From Betaproteobacteria bacterium (lineage in GTDB: Bacteria; Pseudomonadota; Gammaproteobacteria; Burkholderiales; Casimicrobiaceae), in the NCBI GenBank assembly GCA_009778785.1, contig WRFN01000015.1, forward strand, positions 1-34,627: a DNA stretch of 34,627 bases. Direction: 5' to 3'. The notes under the pieces were generated by a model. It was given only the letters and a program-made list of their open reading frames with translations. It was not told where the DNA came from and did no database searches. This document shows, one piece after another, positions 8,673-16,752 of this stretch. Both the position numbers and the translations under genes were made by a program. The stretch's first letter is position 1. Each line of letters begins with the position of its first letter.

Positions 8673-9824
8673 TTATAAGTTATAAAGCGTATTCCGCAAC
8701 GGGATGACTTTTTCGTACATCCGGTAGCGGTACGTCGTGCCGCCGGGGCCTGTCCCTGCGGCGTAAGTGACGGTGATCGGATTTGGGCAATTGGCTCCTG
8801 TTGCGGTAGGACAATCCTGAAACATCGTAAAACTGGTTGACTGATTGAACGTTGCCGAGTTTTCCGGTTCATCGGCACGCACGACCAGCGCCAGTCGGAT
8901 CGCCTTGATCTGGTTAACGACATTGACGTTGGTGGTTGCCTGTAGCGTTGCTATATCCCAACCGGGGGTCGTCGTATCCGCCGGGTCGATCCAGTCGGTG
9001 ATTCCCGTCCCCGGGGCGCCATTGGCCGCCGTCGTATCGATGCCGTACTGCGCTTTCATCAGCATCACGCCGGAAACGATCGGATCGGTGCGGGTGAGAA
9101 CCCATTGCCCCGTCAGAGCCGGGTCAAACTGCCACACTTCCGCCTGCAAGACGTTTTGACTATCGACAAAGTAGCGAAGTCGCGACGGAACGCCCAAATC
9201 CACCAGGCTCGCGCCATTGGGCGGCACTGCGCCGTTGGCTCCCGTGACATTCGTATCCACCGGCGTGCTGACGGGCTGGTTCTCAGGCTGCGCCGCGATA
9301 GCTGCCGTCACCAGGTAAGGCGTGCAGGCGCCGTTTTGAATGTCCACCAGAACCGAACCCGTGTTGAACCCGAAGGGCGTATTAGCGCTGGTTCCGTTCA
9401 CCGACACGGGCATGATGTAAACCGGCGAGCGACCGGCGAAGACATAGAGGTCGTCGAAGTTGGTATTAATCTTGTTCGGGTCAATCACCACCGGCAAGGG
9501 CTTCAGCGAAAGCGTTACCGGGGTACCGGCAGCCGTGCCGGGCGCACCGATCGAATCGTTGGGACAGTTGATAAATTTCGCCTTGCTGAACATCATTCCC
9601 GAGCCCGCGTTCTGGATGCTTTCTTCCAGCAAGAAAGTGGAATACAACCCCGAAACCTGCGCATCGCCCACCGAAACAACCGCACGCTTGGTGCGTTCCG
9701 TTCCCTCGTAAACCCGATAGACGGCGTACATCGCCAGCATCCCGATCAGGGAGGCGACCATCAGTTCAACCAGCGTCACGCCTTTTTGCGTTATCCGGCC
9801 TTTTTGTTCCTTTAAGCCGTTCAT
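8673..9824 (-). CDS. pilW: Type IV pilus minor pilin PilW
   Basis: This 383-residue protein has a type III (prepilin) signal: a 15-residue leader ending KG, then VTLVELMVASLIGMLAMYAV with the usual Glu at mature position 5 (residue 20). The leader would be cut by the prepilin peptidase PilD at the inner membrane. PilW-family length and the neighbours pilV and pilX support the name. It should join the pseudopilin-like tip complex below PilY1. I prefer the ATG at 9824 over the one at 9830, because the ribosome site GAGGGG abuts the 9830 ATG but lies six bases from the 9824 ATG. Confidence 0.9.
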   Translation of the reverse strand: MNGLKEQKGRITQKGVTLVELMVASLIGMLAMYAVYRVYEGTERTKRAVVSVGDAQVSGLYSTFLLEESIQNAGSGMMFSKAKFINCPNDSIGAPGTAAGTPVTLSLKPLPVVIDPNKINTNFDDLYVFAGRSPVYIMPVSVNGTSANTPFGFNTGSVLVDIQNGACTPYLVTAAIAAQPENQPVSTPVDTNVTGANGAVPPNGASLVDLGVPSRLRYFVDSQNVLQAEVWQFDPALTGQWVLTRTDPIVSGVMLMKAQYGIDTTAANGAPGTGITDWIDPADTTTPGWDIATLQATTNVNVVNQIKAIRLALVVRADEPENSATFNQSTSFTMFQDCPTATGANCPNPITVTYAAGTGPGGTTYRYRMYEKVIPLRNTLYNL

Positions 9825-9834
9825 TTTCATCCCC

Positions 9835-10302
9835 TCAATAACCTACTGACGAAGTTTGCACATAGTTGTGCATCGTGATTCCATCCCTGCCCGCCCACGA
9901 TATCGTGATCGTGACATCGACGCCGGAAATAGGAGGAACGGCAGTGTTCACTGTCGCATCGGTGATCGTGACCGTTGGCGGTTGTCCACCGGGAATGCCC
10001 GGAAAGCCGTTGGCGCCGATAACCCGATCACGGAAAGTTTGCCATTGCGCTCCGTCTGTTTGAAAAGCTTCAACCAGATTCTTGCCTTGCATGCCCGACG
10101 CCCACATCTGTCCCATGTACGCATTGGCCAGATGGACGGCTTCGGCGCGGTACTGCACATCGTCGGTGGCCCCTACCGAGCGCGCCTGTATAGCGACCAG
10201 CGAGACAATACCCAGCGCAAAGAGCATGATGGCGGCGAAAACCTCAATCAGCATGAAGCCGGAACTCGCTTTTCTCGCGGTTGTTTTATAGTTGGCCTTC
10301 AT
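9835..10302 (-). CDS. pilV: Type IV pilus minor pilin PilV
   Basis: A 155-residue prepilin with a 15-residue leader ending SSG, cut before FMLIEVFAAIMLFALGIVSL; Glu20 is the conserved mature Glu5. The downstream YRAEAVHLANAYMGQMW stretch is typical of PilV proteins. PilV is one of the minor pilins that prime pilus assembly and present PilY1. It starts 50 bases after the fimT stop and ends about 10 bases before the preferred pilW start. The ribosome binding site is a run of seven G (10307-10313) only four bases from the ATG. Confidence 0.9.
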   Translation of the reverse strand: MKANYKTTARKASSGFMLIEVFAAIMLFALGIVSLVAIQARSVGATDDVQYRAEAVHLANAYMGQMWASGMQGKNLVEAFQTDGAQWQTFRDRVIGANGFPGIPGGQPPTVTITDATVNTAVPPISGVDVTITISWAGRDGITMHNYVQTSSVGY

Positions 10303-10352
10303 TGTTCCCCCCCTTTCCCTCTTTTTTATTTATTGTTTCGTTTTTCAACGAT

Positions 10353-10943
10353 TCACAACTCTCCAAAGTTGCAACCCTTAGCATCCCCCTCCGGCAAATC
10401 TTGGTCGCACACCCGAACGCCGCCTTTCATCAGAATGTCCACCTGCAAATGGCGAGTGCCTTCCAGAGAATTAGATACGGTAATGCTGTGGGGCGGCGCA
10501 GCGGTTGTCGTCAAATTGTTTCGCAACAACCAGCCGTCCCCCCGATCAAAAGTGACGACTGCCAGATTCGAAGAATGCGCTACTCCTGTAGGGTTGGCGC
10601 TGACCGTCACTCTCGACCAGTTGCGGCCATCGGCGCCCCAAGAGAAGGTCTCGATCGCGGGCGTCACTTGCTTGGCGGACGTCGTTGAATCGTCCAACTG
10701 CCAGATCGCCCAGCTACTGTTAGTCAAGTCCAACACAAACTCAACCGGCGTGTTGTATTTGATCGCATGAAACTTCGCCTTTTGCATTCCGCTTTCAATG
10801 GACTCGGCGACATTTTTTACCTTGGAATTTTCAAGATAAAGTTGAATGCTCGGCGACGCTACCAGCAGAAAAATGGCAAAGAGCGCAACAGCGATCATTA
10901 ATTCAGTCAGGGAAAACCCCTGAAGGTGTTTTCTCGCTTTCAT
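10353..10943 (-). CDS. fimT: Type IV pilus minor pilin, FimT/FimU (GspH) type
   Basis: A 196-residue prepilin: nine-residue leader ending LQG, then FSLTELMIAVALFAIFLLVASP with Glu14 as mature Glu5, and a GspH/FimT-type beta domain. FimT in competent bacteria binds incoming DNA; FimU is the tip-complex relative. The position at the head of pilV-pilW-pilX-pilY1 fits FimU equally, so the symbol is a best guess. The C-terminal segment reads KGGVRVC (residues 173-179), where FimT proteins have a GRxR motif as I recall. The ATG at 10943 has seven G upstream at good spacing; the TTG at 10958 is not needed. It follows pilE by 15 bases. Confidence 0.85.
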   Translation of the reverse strand: MKARKHLQGFSLTELMIAVALFAIFLLVASPSIQLYLENSKVKNVAESIESGMQKAKFHAIKYNTPVEFVLDLTNSSWAIWQLDDSTTSAKQVTPAIETFSWGADGRNWSRVTVSANPTGVAHSSNLAVVTFDRGDGWLLRNNLTTTAAPPHSITVSNSLEGTRHLQVDILMKGGVRVCDQDLPEGDAKGCNFGEL

Positions 10944-10958
10944 GGTTATCCCCCCCAA

Positions 10959-11411
10959 TCAGCAAGAGCCGTCTTTTTTCAAGACCCAGCAGCTGGCGCT
11001 ATTCTGTTTCCAGACACTGGTCGAAGTCGTCGCTTTGATTCCTGTATTGTCTAACGTATAGACGAAGCCACCCACCAGCGTTTCGGCGTGACCCGTCGCA
11101 GTTAATGTATAGCCTGGCAAGCTCCCTGCTGCCTCGTCAACGGTACAATCAATGTCGAATCTTCCGGCCTTGACGTTGGTGGCATGAATGCTGTCGCAGC
11201 TATTCGCACCCGTGCCCGTATAGGCTCGGTTGTCCGAGAAATACTGTTCCAATTTCACTTTTTGATCTGAAAGCCCTGCAAGACCTTCCAGAATCGCGCC
11301 CCGCCGTAAATAATCGGTATATGCTGGTATGGCAATCGCCGCCAGAATAGCGATAATCGCCACAACGATCATTAGCTCGAACAGGGTAACCCCTTTATTT
11401 AATGTCTTCAC
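10959..11411 (-). CDS. pilE: Type IV pilin PilE (minor pilin)
   Basis: A 150-residue pilin: leader MKTLNKG, then [31 protein letters not shown] with Glu12 as mature Glu5, and four Cys including a C-terminal pair ([10 protein letters not shown]) that could close the pilin D-loop. It matches the PilE minor pilin family found with fimT-pilVWXY1. I place the start at the GTG at 11411, since AAGGGG then lies six bases upstream and the leader has the usual form; the GTG at 11417 directly abuts that site. Here pilE is first in the operon, whereas in Pseudomonas it is last. It carries the long leader discussed at 11456-11569. Confidence 0.9.
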   Translation of the reverse strand: MKTLNKGVTLFELMIVVAIIAILAAIAIPAYTDYLRRGAILEGLAGLSDQKVKLEQYFSDNRAYTGTGANSCDSIHATNVKAGRFDIDCTVDEAAGSLPGYTLTATGHAETLVGGFVYTLDNTGIKATTSTSVWKQNSASCWVLKKDGSC

Positions 11412-11455
11412 GGCCACCCCCTTAATAACCGATTTGACTTACGTACCGCCCCTTT

Positions 11456-11569
11456 TTAATTTCCCCTGACACCCAGTTTGTCGAATTTTCTGTTAATCTG
11501 ACGATTAACTCTGGGAATCTTCCCAGCCTGAAACCCTTCATAAATCCGAGGCTTATGGCTGGTGTCCAT
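11456..11569 (-). CDS. Possible small ORF of 37 codons upstream of pilE
   Basis: An ATG at 11569 opens a frame ending in TAA at 11456. The peptide would be strongly basic (about ten Lys/Arg) with no Cys and no hydrophobic segment, and it begins MDTSHKPRIYEGF. A TAG lies directly before the ATG, so the frame cannot extend upstream. No good ribosome binding site is seen, and its codons (several AGA/AGG and GGA) differ from neighbouring genes. It coincides exactly with the structured leader, so the open frame may be chance. I do not recognise it. Confidence 0.2.
   Translation of the reverse strand: MDTSHKPRIYEGFQAGKIPRVNRQINRKFDKLGVRGN
11468..11566 (-). promoter_or_regulatory. Candidate structured RNA leader of the pilin operon
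   Basis: On the minus strand an outer helix (GACACC at 11468-11473 with GGTGTC at 11561-11566, two more pairs across a bulge) encloses three separate hairpins: CATAA/TTATG (11539-11557), CTGGGAA/TTCCCAG (11511-11526) and GTTAATC/GATTAAC with a four-base loop (11492-11509). Together they make a four-helix junction without clashes. A competing pairing, CCAGCC (11523-11528) with GGCTGG (11557-11562), would break it. It does not contain the c-di-GMP-I riboswitch core as I know it. Function is inferred only from position and pairing. Confidence 0.4.
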
Positions 11570-11596
11570 CTAATCTAAAGTTGTTGTTCACTTACA

Positions 11597-11625
11597 ATGT
11601 TAAATAATGATTCCAATGCCGTCAA
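11597..11625 (-). promoter_or_regulatory. Predicted sigma-70 promoter of the pilin operon
   Basis: Minus strand: TTGACG at 11625-11620, 17-base spacer, TAACAT at 11602-11597. A start near 11590 would give a leader of about 180 bases before pilE. The match is good at -35 and moderate at -10. Confidence 0.5.
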
Positions 11626-11629
11626 ATAA

Positions 11630-11642
11630 TTTGTGTCACAAA
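11630..11642. promoter_or_regulatory. Dyad TTTGTG-N-CACAAA next to the -35 box
   Basis: A perfect inverted repeat with 6-base arms, centred about 46 bases before the predicted pilE transcription start, where an activator could touch RNA polymerase. The binding protein is unknown. Confidence 0.4.
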
Positions 11643-11702
11643 AGTAAAGTATTTCGTCACGTCATCCAAAAATAATTCAGCGTCGCATGTCATCACGGTA
11701 TG

Positions 11703-11715
11703 CGCTGTGACAGCG
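11703..11715. promoter_or_regulatory. Dyad CGCTGT-N-ACAGCG upstream of the pilE promoter
   Basis: A second perfect 6-base-arm inverted repeat, sharing the TGTGACA core with the dyad at 11630-11642. Centre-to-centre distance is 73 bases, close to seven helical turns, which would put both sites on one DNA face. Confidence 0.35.
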
Positions 11716-11885
11716 TCGTTAGATGAAATTGATACGCTCCCCACGTTAATAAAATAGATGGTGGCGCACGGCGCCCATTTCAATACTCGTCATCATTTCT
11801 TTTTTGTCATTGTAGGCGAGGCCGCCCGAAGAACAGGAGAAGGTGATGTGCGCACTTGAACCAAGACGGTTCTAATGCTTTTTTC

Positions 11886-13067
11886 TCACGCTCTTGCTTT
11901 CAACATCGCCACTGCCGGAAGCTCTTTGCCTTCGAGAAACTCAAGAAAGGCGCCGCCGCCGGTAGAAACATAGCTGATATCCGACGACACGCCGAATTTG
12001 GCGATGGACGCCAGCGTGTCGCCGCCGCCCGCAATCGAAAACGCCGGTGAACGAGCGATGACTTCCGCCAAAACGCGCGTCCCTCCGGCGAAGGCGTCGA
12101 ACTCGAAAACGCCGAGCGGGCCGTTCCACACAATCGTTCCCGCCGACATGAGGAGCGGCGTCAACATTTCCATCGTGCGCGGACCGACATCGAGGATGAG
12201 ATCGTCGTCGGTCACTTGCGCGATATCTTTGGTTTCCGCTTTTGCATCGGCAGCAAAAGCTTTGGCGCACACCGCATCGACCGGCAACGGAAACTTGCCC
12301 GGAAAATCGTGCAGCAGCGCTTTGGCTTCGTTCACCAGATCGGGTTCAGCCAGCGATTTGCCAATCGGAAATCCCTGCGCCAGCAAGAACGTATTGGAGA
12401 TGCCGCCGCCGACAATCAGCGTATCCACTTTCTCGGCGAGCGCGCGCAGGATGGTGAGCTTGGTCGAGACTTTCGATCCCGCCACGATTGCCACCATCGG
12501 CCGCTTGGGCGCGGCCAGCGCTTGGCTCAACGCATCGAGTTCCGCCGCCATCAACGGCCCCGCGCACGCTACCGGCGCATGGAAACCGATGCCGTGCGTC
12601 GTCGCTTCGGCGCGGTGCGCGGTTCCGAACGCATCGTTCACATAAACATCGCACAGCACCGCCATCGAACGCGACAAGGCTTCATCGTTCTTTTTCTCGC
12701 CTTTGTTCATCCGGCAATTTTCGAGCAACACGAAATCGCCCGGCTTCAGCGTTTTTTGCCAAGCGGTATCGCTGACCCAATCGCGGATCAGCGGCACCGG
12801 TTTCTTCAACAATTCCGACAGCCGTTGCGCAATCGGCGCCAGCGAATCTTCGGCGCGCCATTCGCCTTCGGTCGGTCTCCCCAAATGCGATGTCACCATT
12901 ACTGCCGCGCCGCGCGCCAATGCATCTTTGATGGCGGGCAGCGAAGCGCGAATGCGCGTGTCGTCGGTGATCGCGCCCCGATCGTCCTGCGGCACATTCA
13001 GATCAGCGCGAATGAAAACGCGCTTGTTTTTAACATTGACATCGGAAAGACGTTTGAACGGCATCAT
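11886..13067 (-). CDS. pgk: Phosphoglycerate kinase
   Basis: Pgk moves phosphate between 1,3-bisphosphoglycerate and ADP in glycolysis, or runs in reverse in the Calvin cycle and gluconeogenesis. The 393-residue product shows [11 protein letters not shown] near the N-terminus, [40 protein letters not shown] and the C-terminal [13 protein letters not shown] / [17 protein letters not shown] hinge and nucleotide motifs. [11 protein letters not shown] differs slightly from the common LLENVRF form. Two adjacent ATGs (13067 and 13064) both fit the AGGAG site; I give the first. A longer in-frame reading upstream lies over the gap stop region and is not needed. The gene follows gap by 14 bases and is last of tkt-gap-pgk. 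Confidence 0.96.
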   Translation of the reverse strand: MMPFKRLSDVNVKNKRVFIRADLNVPQDDRGAITDDTRIRASLPAIKDALARGAAVMVTSHLGRPTEGEWRAEDSLAPIAQRLSELLKKPVPLIRDWVSDTAWQKTLKPGDFVLLENCRMNKGEKKNDEALSRSMAVLCDVYVNDAFGTAHRAEATTHGIGFHAPVACAGPLMAAELDALSQALAAPKRPMVAIVAGSKVSTKLTILRALAEKVDTLIVGGGISNTFLLAQGFPIGKSLAEPDLVNEAKALLHDFPGKFPLPVDAVCAKAFAADAKAETKDIAQVTDDDLILDVGPRTMEMLTPLLMSAGTIVWNGPLGVFEFDAFAGGTRVLAEVIARSPAFSIAGGGDTLASIAKFGVSSDISYVSTGGGAFLEFLEGKELPAVAMLKARA

Positions 13068-13081
13068 GGCAACTCCTGAAA

Positions 13082-14095
13082 TCACTTCGCCCGCATCAGC
13101 GCTACGGTGGTATCGAGCATCCGGTTCGAGAAACCCCATTCGTTGTCGTACCAGCTCAACACTTTGACCAGCCGACCACTGACTTTGGTTTGCGTGGCGT
13201 CGAAGATCGACGAGCGCGGGTCGTGGTTGAAATCCATCGACACCAGCGGCTCGGTGCTGTAGCCGAGAATACCGGCGAGCGGTCCTTCTTCGGAGGCCGC
13301 TTTGAGAATCGCGTTCACTTCGTCAACGCTGGTGTCGCGCGCTGCGATGAACGACAGATCGACGATGGAGACATTGATCGTCGGCACGCGCATGGCGAAA
13401 CCATCCAGCTTGCCGTTGAGTTCGGGCAGCACCAAACCCACCGCCGCCGCCGCGCCGGTTTTGGTCGGGATCATGCTCATCGTCGCCGAGCGGGCGCGTC
13501 GCAAATCGCTGTGATAAACGTCGGTCAACACTTGATCGTTGGTGTAAGAGTGAATCGTGGTCATCAAACCGTTGACCACGCCGAGTTTTGCGTGCAACGG
13601 CTGCACGACCGGCGCCAGACAGTTGGTTGTGCATGACGCATTGGAAATCACCGTGTCCGTCGCTTTCAACACCTGATGGTTGACGCCATAGACGATGGTT
13701 GCATCGACATCTTTGCCGCCCGGCGCCGAGATGATCACTTTCTTGGCGCCGCCCTTGAGGTGCGCGCCGGCTTTTTCTTTGCTGGTGAAAAGTCCCGTGC
13801 ATTCGAGCACGACATCAACGCCCAACGCGCCCCACGGCAACTGCGCCGGGTCGCGCTGCGCGAACACTTTGATGCGGTCGCCGTTGACGATCATGGCGTC
13901 GCCGTCCACTTCGATCTTGCCCGGAAATTTTCCGTGCACAGTGTCGTAGCGCGTCAAATGCGCGTTGGTTTCCGGACTGCCCAAATCGTTGATGGCGACG
14001 ATCTCGATGGCCGCTTTTTTATCGTTCTCGTACAGCGCCCGTAAAATATTGCGGCCGATGCGGCCATATCCGTTGATGGCGACTTTGATGGTCAT
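13082..14095 (-). CDS. gap: Glyceraldehyde-3-phosphate dehydrogenase, type I
   Basis: A cytoplasmic enzyme of glycolysis or carbon fixation that oxidises and phosphorylates glyceraldehyde-3-phosphate. The 337-residue sequence starts with the NAD-binding [13 protein letters not shown], has AINDLG (the Asp favours NAD), and the active-site [12 protein letters not shown] with Cys155. The C-terminal [16 protein letters not shown] is standard. GAGGAG lies five bases before the ATG. It is between tkt (24-base gap) and pgk (14-base gap), so the three are very likely one operon. Whether it serves a Calvin cycle cannot be told here. Confidence 0.97.
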   Translation of the reverse strand: MTIKVAINGYGRIGRNILRALYENDKKAAIEIVAINDLGSPETNAHLTRYDTVHGKFPGKIEVDGDAMIVNGDRIKVFAQRDPAQLPWGALGVDVVLECTGLFTSKEKAGAHLKGGAKKVIISAPGGKDVDATIVYGVNHQVLKATDTVISNASCTTNCLAPVVQPLHAKLGVVNGLMTTIHSYTNDQVLTDVYHSDLRRARSATMSMIPTKTGAAAAVGLVLPELNGKLDGFAMRVPTINVSIVDLSFIAARDTSVDEVNAILKAASEEGPLAGILGYSTEPLVSMDFNHDPRSSIFDATQTKVSGRLVKVLSWYDNEWGFSNRMLDTTVALMRAK

Positions 14096-14119
14096 GGTTG
14101 CTCCTCGATTGAATGGAAT

Positions 14120-16150
14120 TTAACGAACGCCAAGAATGCGGCGCGCTGTTGCCGTCACATTCTCCACGGTGAAACCAAAATGTTTGAACAGCACCGGCGC
14201 CGGCGCCGATTCGCCGAAAGTGTCGATGCCGATCACGGCGCTGTGCGCGTCATCCGTCGCACCGACATAGCGATGCCAGAAATGCGTCGTGCCCGCTTCA
14301 ATGGCCAAACGCGGAACGTTCGGCGGCAGAACCTGCGTGCGGTACGTTGCCTCTTGTTGATCGAAACGCGACGTGCACGACATCGAAACGACGCGCACGG
14401 CGATGCCTTCTTTCGCCAGCGCGTCGCGCGCTTGCAACGCCAGCGCTACCTCTGAGCCGGTTGCGATCATCACGACTTTCTTGCCGTCGCCGAGAAAATC
14501 GGCGAGCACGTAACCGCCGCGAACGATGGCGTTCAACGCCTTATCGTCGCGCGCGGCGAACGGCACGTTCTGCCGTGTGAGCAACAAACAACTCGGGCCG
14601 TCGCGGCGCAACAACGCTTGTTGCCACGCCACCGCCGTTTCAACCGTATCGCAAGGCCGCCACACATCCATGCCCGGAATCAGCCGCAAGCTGCTCGCGT
14701 GCTCGATGGATTGGTGCGTCGGCCCGTCTTCACCGAGACCGATGGAGTCGTGCGTGAACACTGAGATCACGCGCAGCTTCATCAACGCCGCCATCCGCAG
14801 CGCGTTGCGGGCGTAATCGGAGAACGTCAGGAACGTGCCGCCATACGGAATAAAGCCGCCGTGCAGCGCCACCCCATTGGCAATCGCCAGCATGGCGAAT
14901 TCGCGCACACCGTAATGAATGTGATTCCCATGCCCTTCCGGCGTTAGTGCTCGACTGCCCGACCAGTTGGTGAAAACCGAGCCGGTCAAATCCGCCGAGC
15001 CGCCGAGAAATTCCGGCAAGTGCGGCGCCAACGCTTCGATGGCTTGTTGCGACGCCTTGCGCGTGGACACGGTTTCGGCTTTGCTGTTCTGCGCCGCGAT
15101 GAAAGCCGCCGCGACTTGCGCAAAGTTTGTCGGCAGCTCTCCCCGCATTCGCCGAACGAACTCGGCGGCAAGTTGCGGATGCGCGGCGCGGTACGCTTCA
15201 AAACGTCGCTGCCATTTGCTTTCACGTTCGGCGCCTTGCGCCCGAGCGTCCCACGCTTGATAAACCGGTTGCGGAATTTCAAATGGCGCATACGGCCAAC
15301 CGAGCGCGGCGCGAGTGGCGGCCACTTCTTTCTCGCCGAGCGGGGAGCCGTGCGTGTCCGCTGTGCCGCCTTTGGTTGGCGCGCCTTTGCCGATCACTGT
15401 CTTGCAACAAATCAGCGTCGGGCGTTCGGTTTCGCGTTGCGCAGCACGAATCGCCGCATCGACGGCATCGACATCGTGTCCGTCAACGTGGCGAATCACT
15501 TGCCAGCCGTAAGACTCGAAACGCATCGGCGTGTCGTCAGTCAGCCAGCCGCGCACATCGCCATCAATCGAAATTCCGTTATCGTCGTAGAACGCAATCA
15601 ACTTGCCGAGCTTCCACGTACCGGCCAGCGAGCAGGCTTCGTGCGATACGCCTTCCATCAAGCAACCGTCGCCGAGAAACACATACGTGTGATGATCGAC
15701 GATCGTATGACCGGGTTGATTGAACTGCGCCGCCATCATCTTTTCGGCGAGCGCCATCCCGACTGCGTTGGCGAGACCTTGCCCGAGCGGACCGGTAGTC
15801 GTCTCGACGCCGGGCGTCACATGCACTTCGGGATGCCCTGGCGTTTTCGAGTGCATCTGCCGGAAATTTTTGAGTTCGGCGAGCGACAAATCGTAGCCGG
15901 TCAAATGCAGCAGCGCGTATTGCAGCATCGAGCCGTGACCGTTGGAAAGAATGAAACGGTCGCGGTCGAACCACTGCGGGTTGCCGGGATGATGCTTCAA
16001 ATGCCGATGCCAGAGCGCCACTGCAATATCGGCCATGCCCATCGGCATGCCGGGGTGACCGCTTTTGGCGGCTTCGATGGCGTCGATGGCTAGAAAACGA
16101 ATGGCGTTGGCCAGATCAGAAACGGGGACAGAAGAAGTTGATGTTGACAT
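14120..16150 (-). CDS. tkt: Transketolase
   Basis: Thiamine-diphosphate enzyme that moves two-carbon units between sugar phosphates in the pentose phosphate (and, if present, Calvin) pathway. The 676-residue length is typical. Seen: [14 protein letters not shown] with the substrate His near the N-terminus, [18 protein letters not shown], the ThDP/metal motif [13 protein letters not shown] (Gly160-Asp161-Gly162) with a following DDNGISIDG, and the central catalytic Glu417 in YGVREFAM. It heads tkt-gap-pgk. The ATG at 16150 has only a weak ribosome site; the first conserved block is close, so the start cannot be far wrong. No clear promoter was found upstream on the minus strand. Confidence 0.96.
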   Translation of the reverse strand: MSTSTSSVPVSDLANAIRFLAIDAIEAAKSGHPGMPMGMADIAVALWHRHLKHHPGNPQWFDRDRFILSNGHGSMLQYALLHLTGYDLSLAELKNFRQMHSKTPGHPEVHVTPGVETTTGPLGQGLANAVGMALAEKMMAAQFNQPGHTIVDHHTYVFLGDGCLMEGVSHEACSLAGTWKLGKLIAFYDDNGISIDGDVRGWLTDDTPMRFESYGWQVIRHVDGHDVDAVDAAIRAAQRETERPTLICCKTVIGKGAPTKGGTADTHGSPLGEKEVAATRAALGWPYAPFEIPQPVYQAWDARAQGAERESKWQRRFEAYRAAHPQLAAEFVRRMRGELPTNFAQVAAAFIAAQNSKAETVSTRKASQQAIEALAPHLPEFLGGSADLTGSVFTNWSGSRALTPEGHGNHIHYGVREFAMLAIANGVALHGGFIPYGGTFLTFSDYARNALRMAALMKLRVISVFTHDSIGLGEDGPTHQSIEHASSLRLIPGMDVWRPCDTVETAVAWQQALLRRDGPSCLLLTRQNVPFAARDDKALNAIVRGGYVLADFLGDGKKVVMIATGSEVALALQARDALAKEGIAVRVVSMSCTSRFDQQEATYRTQVLPPNVPRLAIEAGTTHFWHRYVGATDDAHSAVIGIDTFGESAPAPVLFKHFGFTVENVTATARRILGVR

Positions 16151-16386
16151 GTCATGCAGACAAATAAATAAAAAGAAGGGAGCGCCTTTAGGGCTTTAAC
16201 GTGACTTCAAAAATAGAAGCTTAACGCAGAAAGCGCCGCTTGCGTAGAGAGTCGCTTTTATAAGATAATAATAAATTATCCTTCGGATTGCCGAAGGTTT
16301 GTGGGTGCCCTTCTGCTCGTCCGCGCGAACCCTGCCTGTTGGCGGCGCTCTGTGTACGGGGGTGGGGCTTTTTACTGGGAGGACGT
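16151..16386. promoter_or_regulatory. Divergent tkt/speD intergenic region with leader hairpin
   Basis: On the plus strand TTGCGT (16240-16245), an 18-base spacer and GATAAT (16264-16269) make a fair promoter for speD. Directly after it, CCTTCGG-ATTG-CCGAAGG (16280-16297) is a perfect 7-bp hairpin at the start of the speD leader, and the rest of the leader to 16386 is GC-rich. The speD frame stays open back to a TTG at 16288, but the conserved protein begins at 16387. Confidence 0.4.
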
Positions 16387-16752
16387 ATGGACGGAGTCCA
16401 TCTGTTAGGAGAGTGGTATGGCTGCCCTACCCACACGCCGGAATTCACTCGTGCCGAGGCATTGCGCGAAGTTTGCCTGAAAGCCGTTGCGGCTTCGGGG
16501 TTGACAGCGGTCGGCGAGCGTTTTTTTCAATTCGAGCCGCATGGCGTCACCGGCGCCGTGATTCTGGCCGAATCGCATCTGGCCATTCACACCTGGCCTG
16601 AATCCGGTTTCGTGACCATCGATGTGTATGTCTGCAATTACACCACCGACAACACTGCCAAAGCACAAAAACTCTACGATTTGATCGAGGCCGTTTTCAA
16701 ACCGGCGCGCGCGCATTCGCAAGCGATTCAGCGAGGCGGCAAGGATGGCTGA
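16387..16752 (+). CDS. speD: S-adenosylmethionine decarboxylase proenzyme (class 1b)
   Basis: Makes decarboxylated S-adenosylmethionine, the aminopropyl donor for spermidine. The 121-residue proenzyme cuts itself in AESHLAIHTWPE between Glu62 and Ser63; Ser63 becomes the pyruvoyl group. His68 and Cys83 sit exactly at the numbers I remember for the Thermotoga maritima enzyme, which supports both the class and the ATG at 16387 as start. GGGAGG lies just upstream of that ATG. Its last eight bases overlap the start of speE, so the two are translationally coupled and supply one pathway. Confidence 0.95.
   Translation: MDGVHLLGEWYGCPTHTPEFTRAEALREVCLKAVAASGLTAVGERFFQFEPHGVTGAVILAESHLAIHTWPESGFVTIDVYVCNYTTDNTAKAQKLYDLIEAVFKPARAHSQAIQRGGKDG

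Larger units (their letters stand above)
11412..11885. other. 474-base AT-rich intergenic control region between pgk and pilE
   Basis: Both flanking genes are on the minus strand, so this is pgk's 3' side and pilE's 5' side. It holds a predicted promoter (11597-11625), two dyads (11630-11642 and 11703-11715), and a heavily base-paired leader (11456-11569). Near pgk there is a 5-bp hairpin (11858-11872) and a GGCGC/GCGCC hairpin (11763-11775), neither followed by a clean T run. I see no large gene. Confidence 0.7.

Noticed and set aside
11456-11569. c-di-GMP-I riboswitch before pilE
   Set aside because: Expected because it is common before pilus genes, but the conserved core and tetraloop-receptor pattern are absent.
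11418-11885. Sigma-54 promoter for the pilin operon
   Set aside because: No GG-N10-GC pair with the right flanks was found on the minus strand.
15020-16093. 357-codon plus-strand frame opposite tkt
   Set aside because: Antisense to a complete transketolase; composition is typical of a shadow frame.
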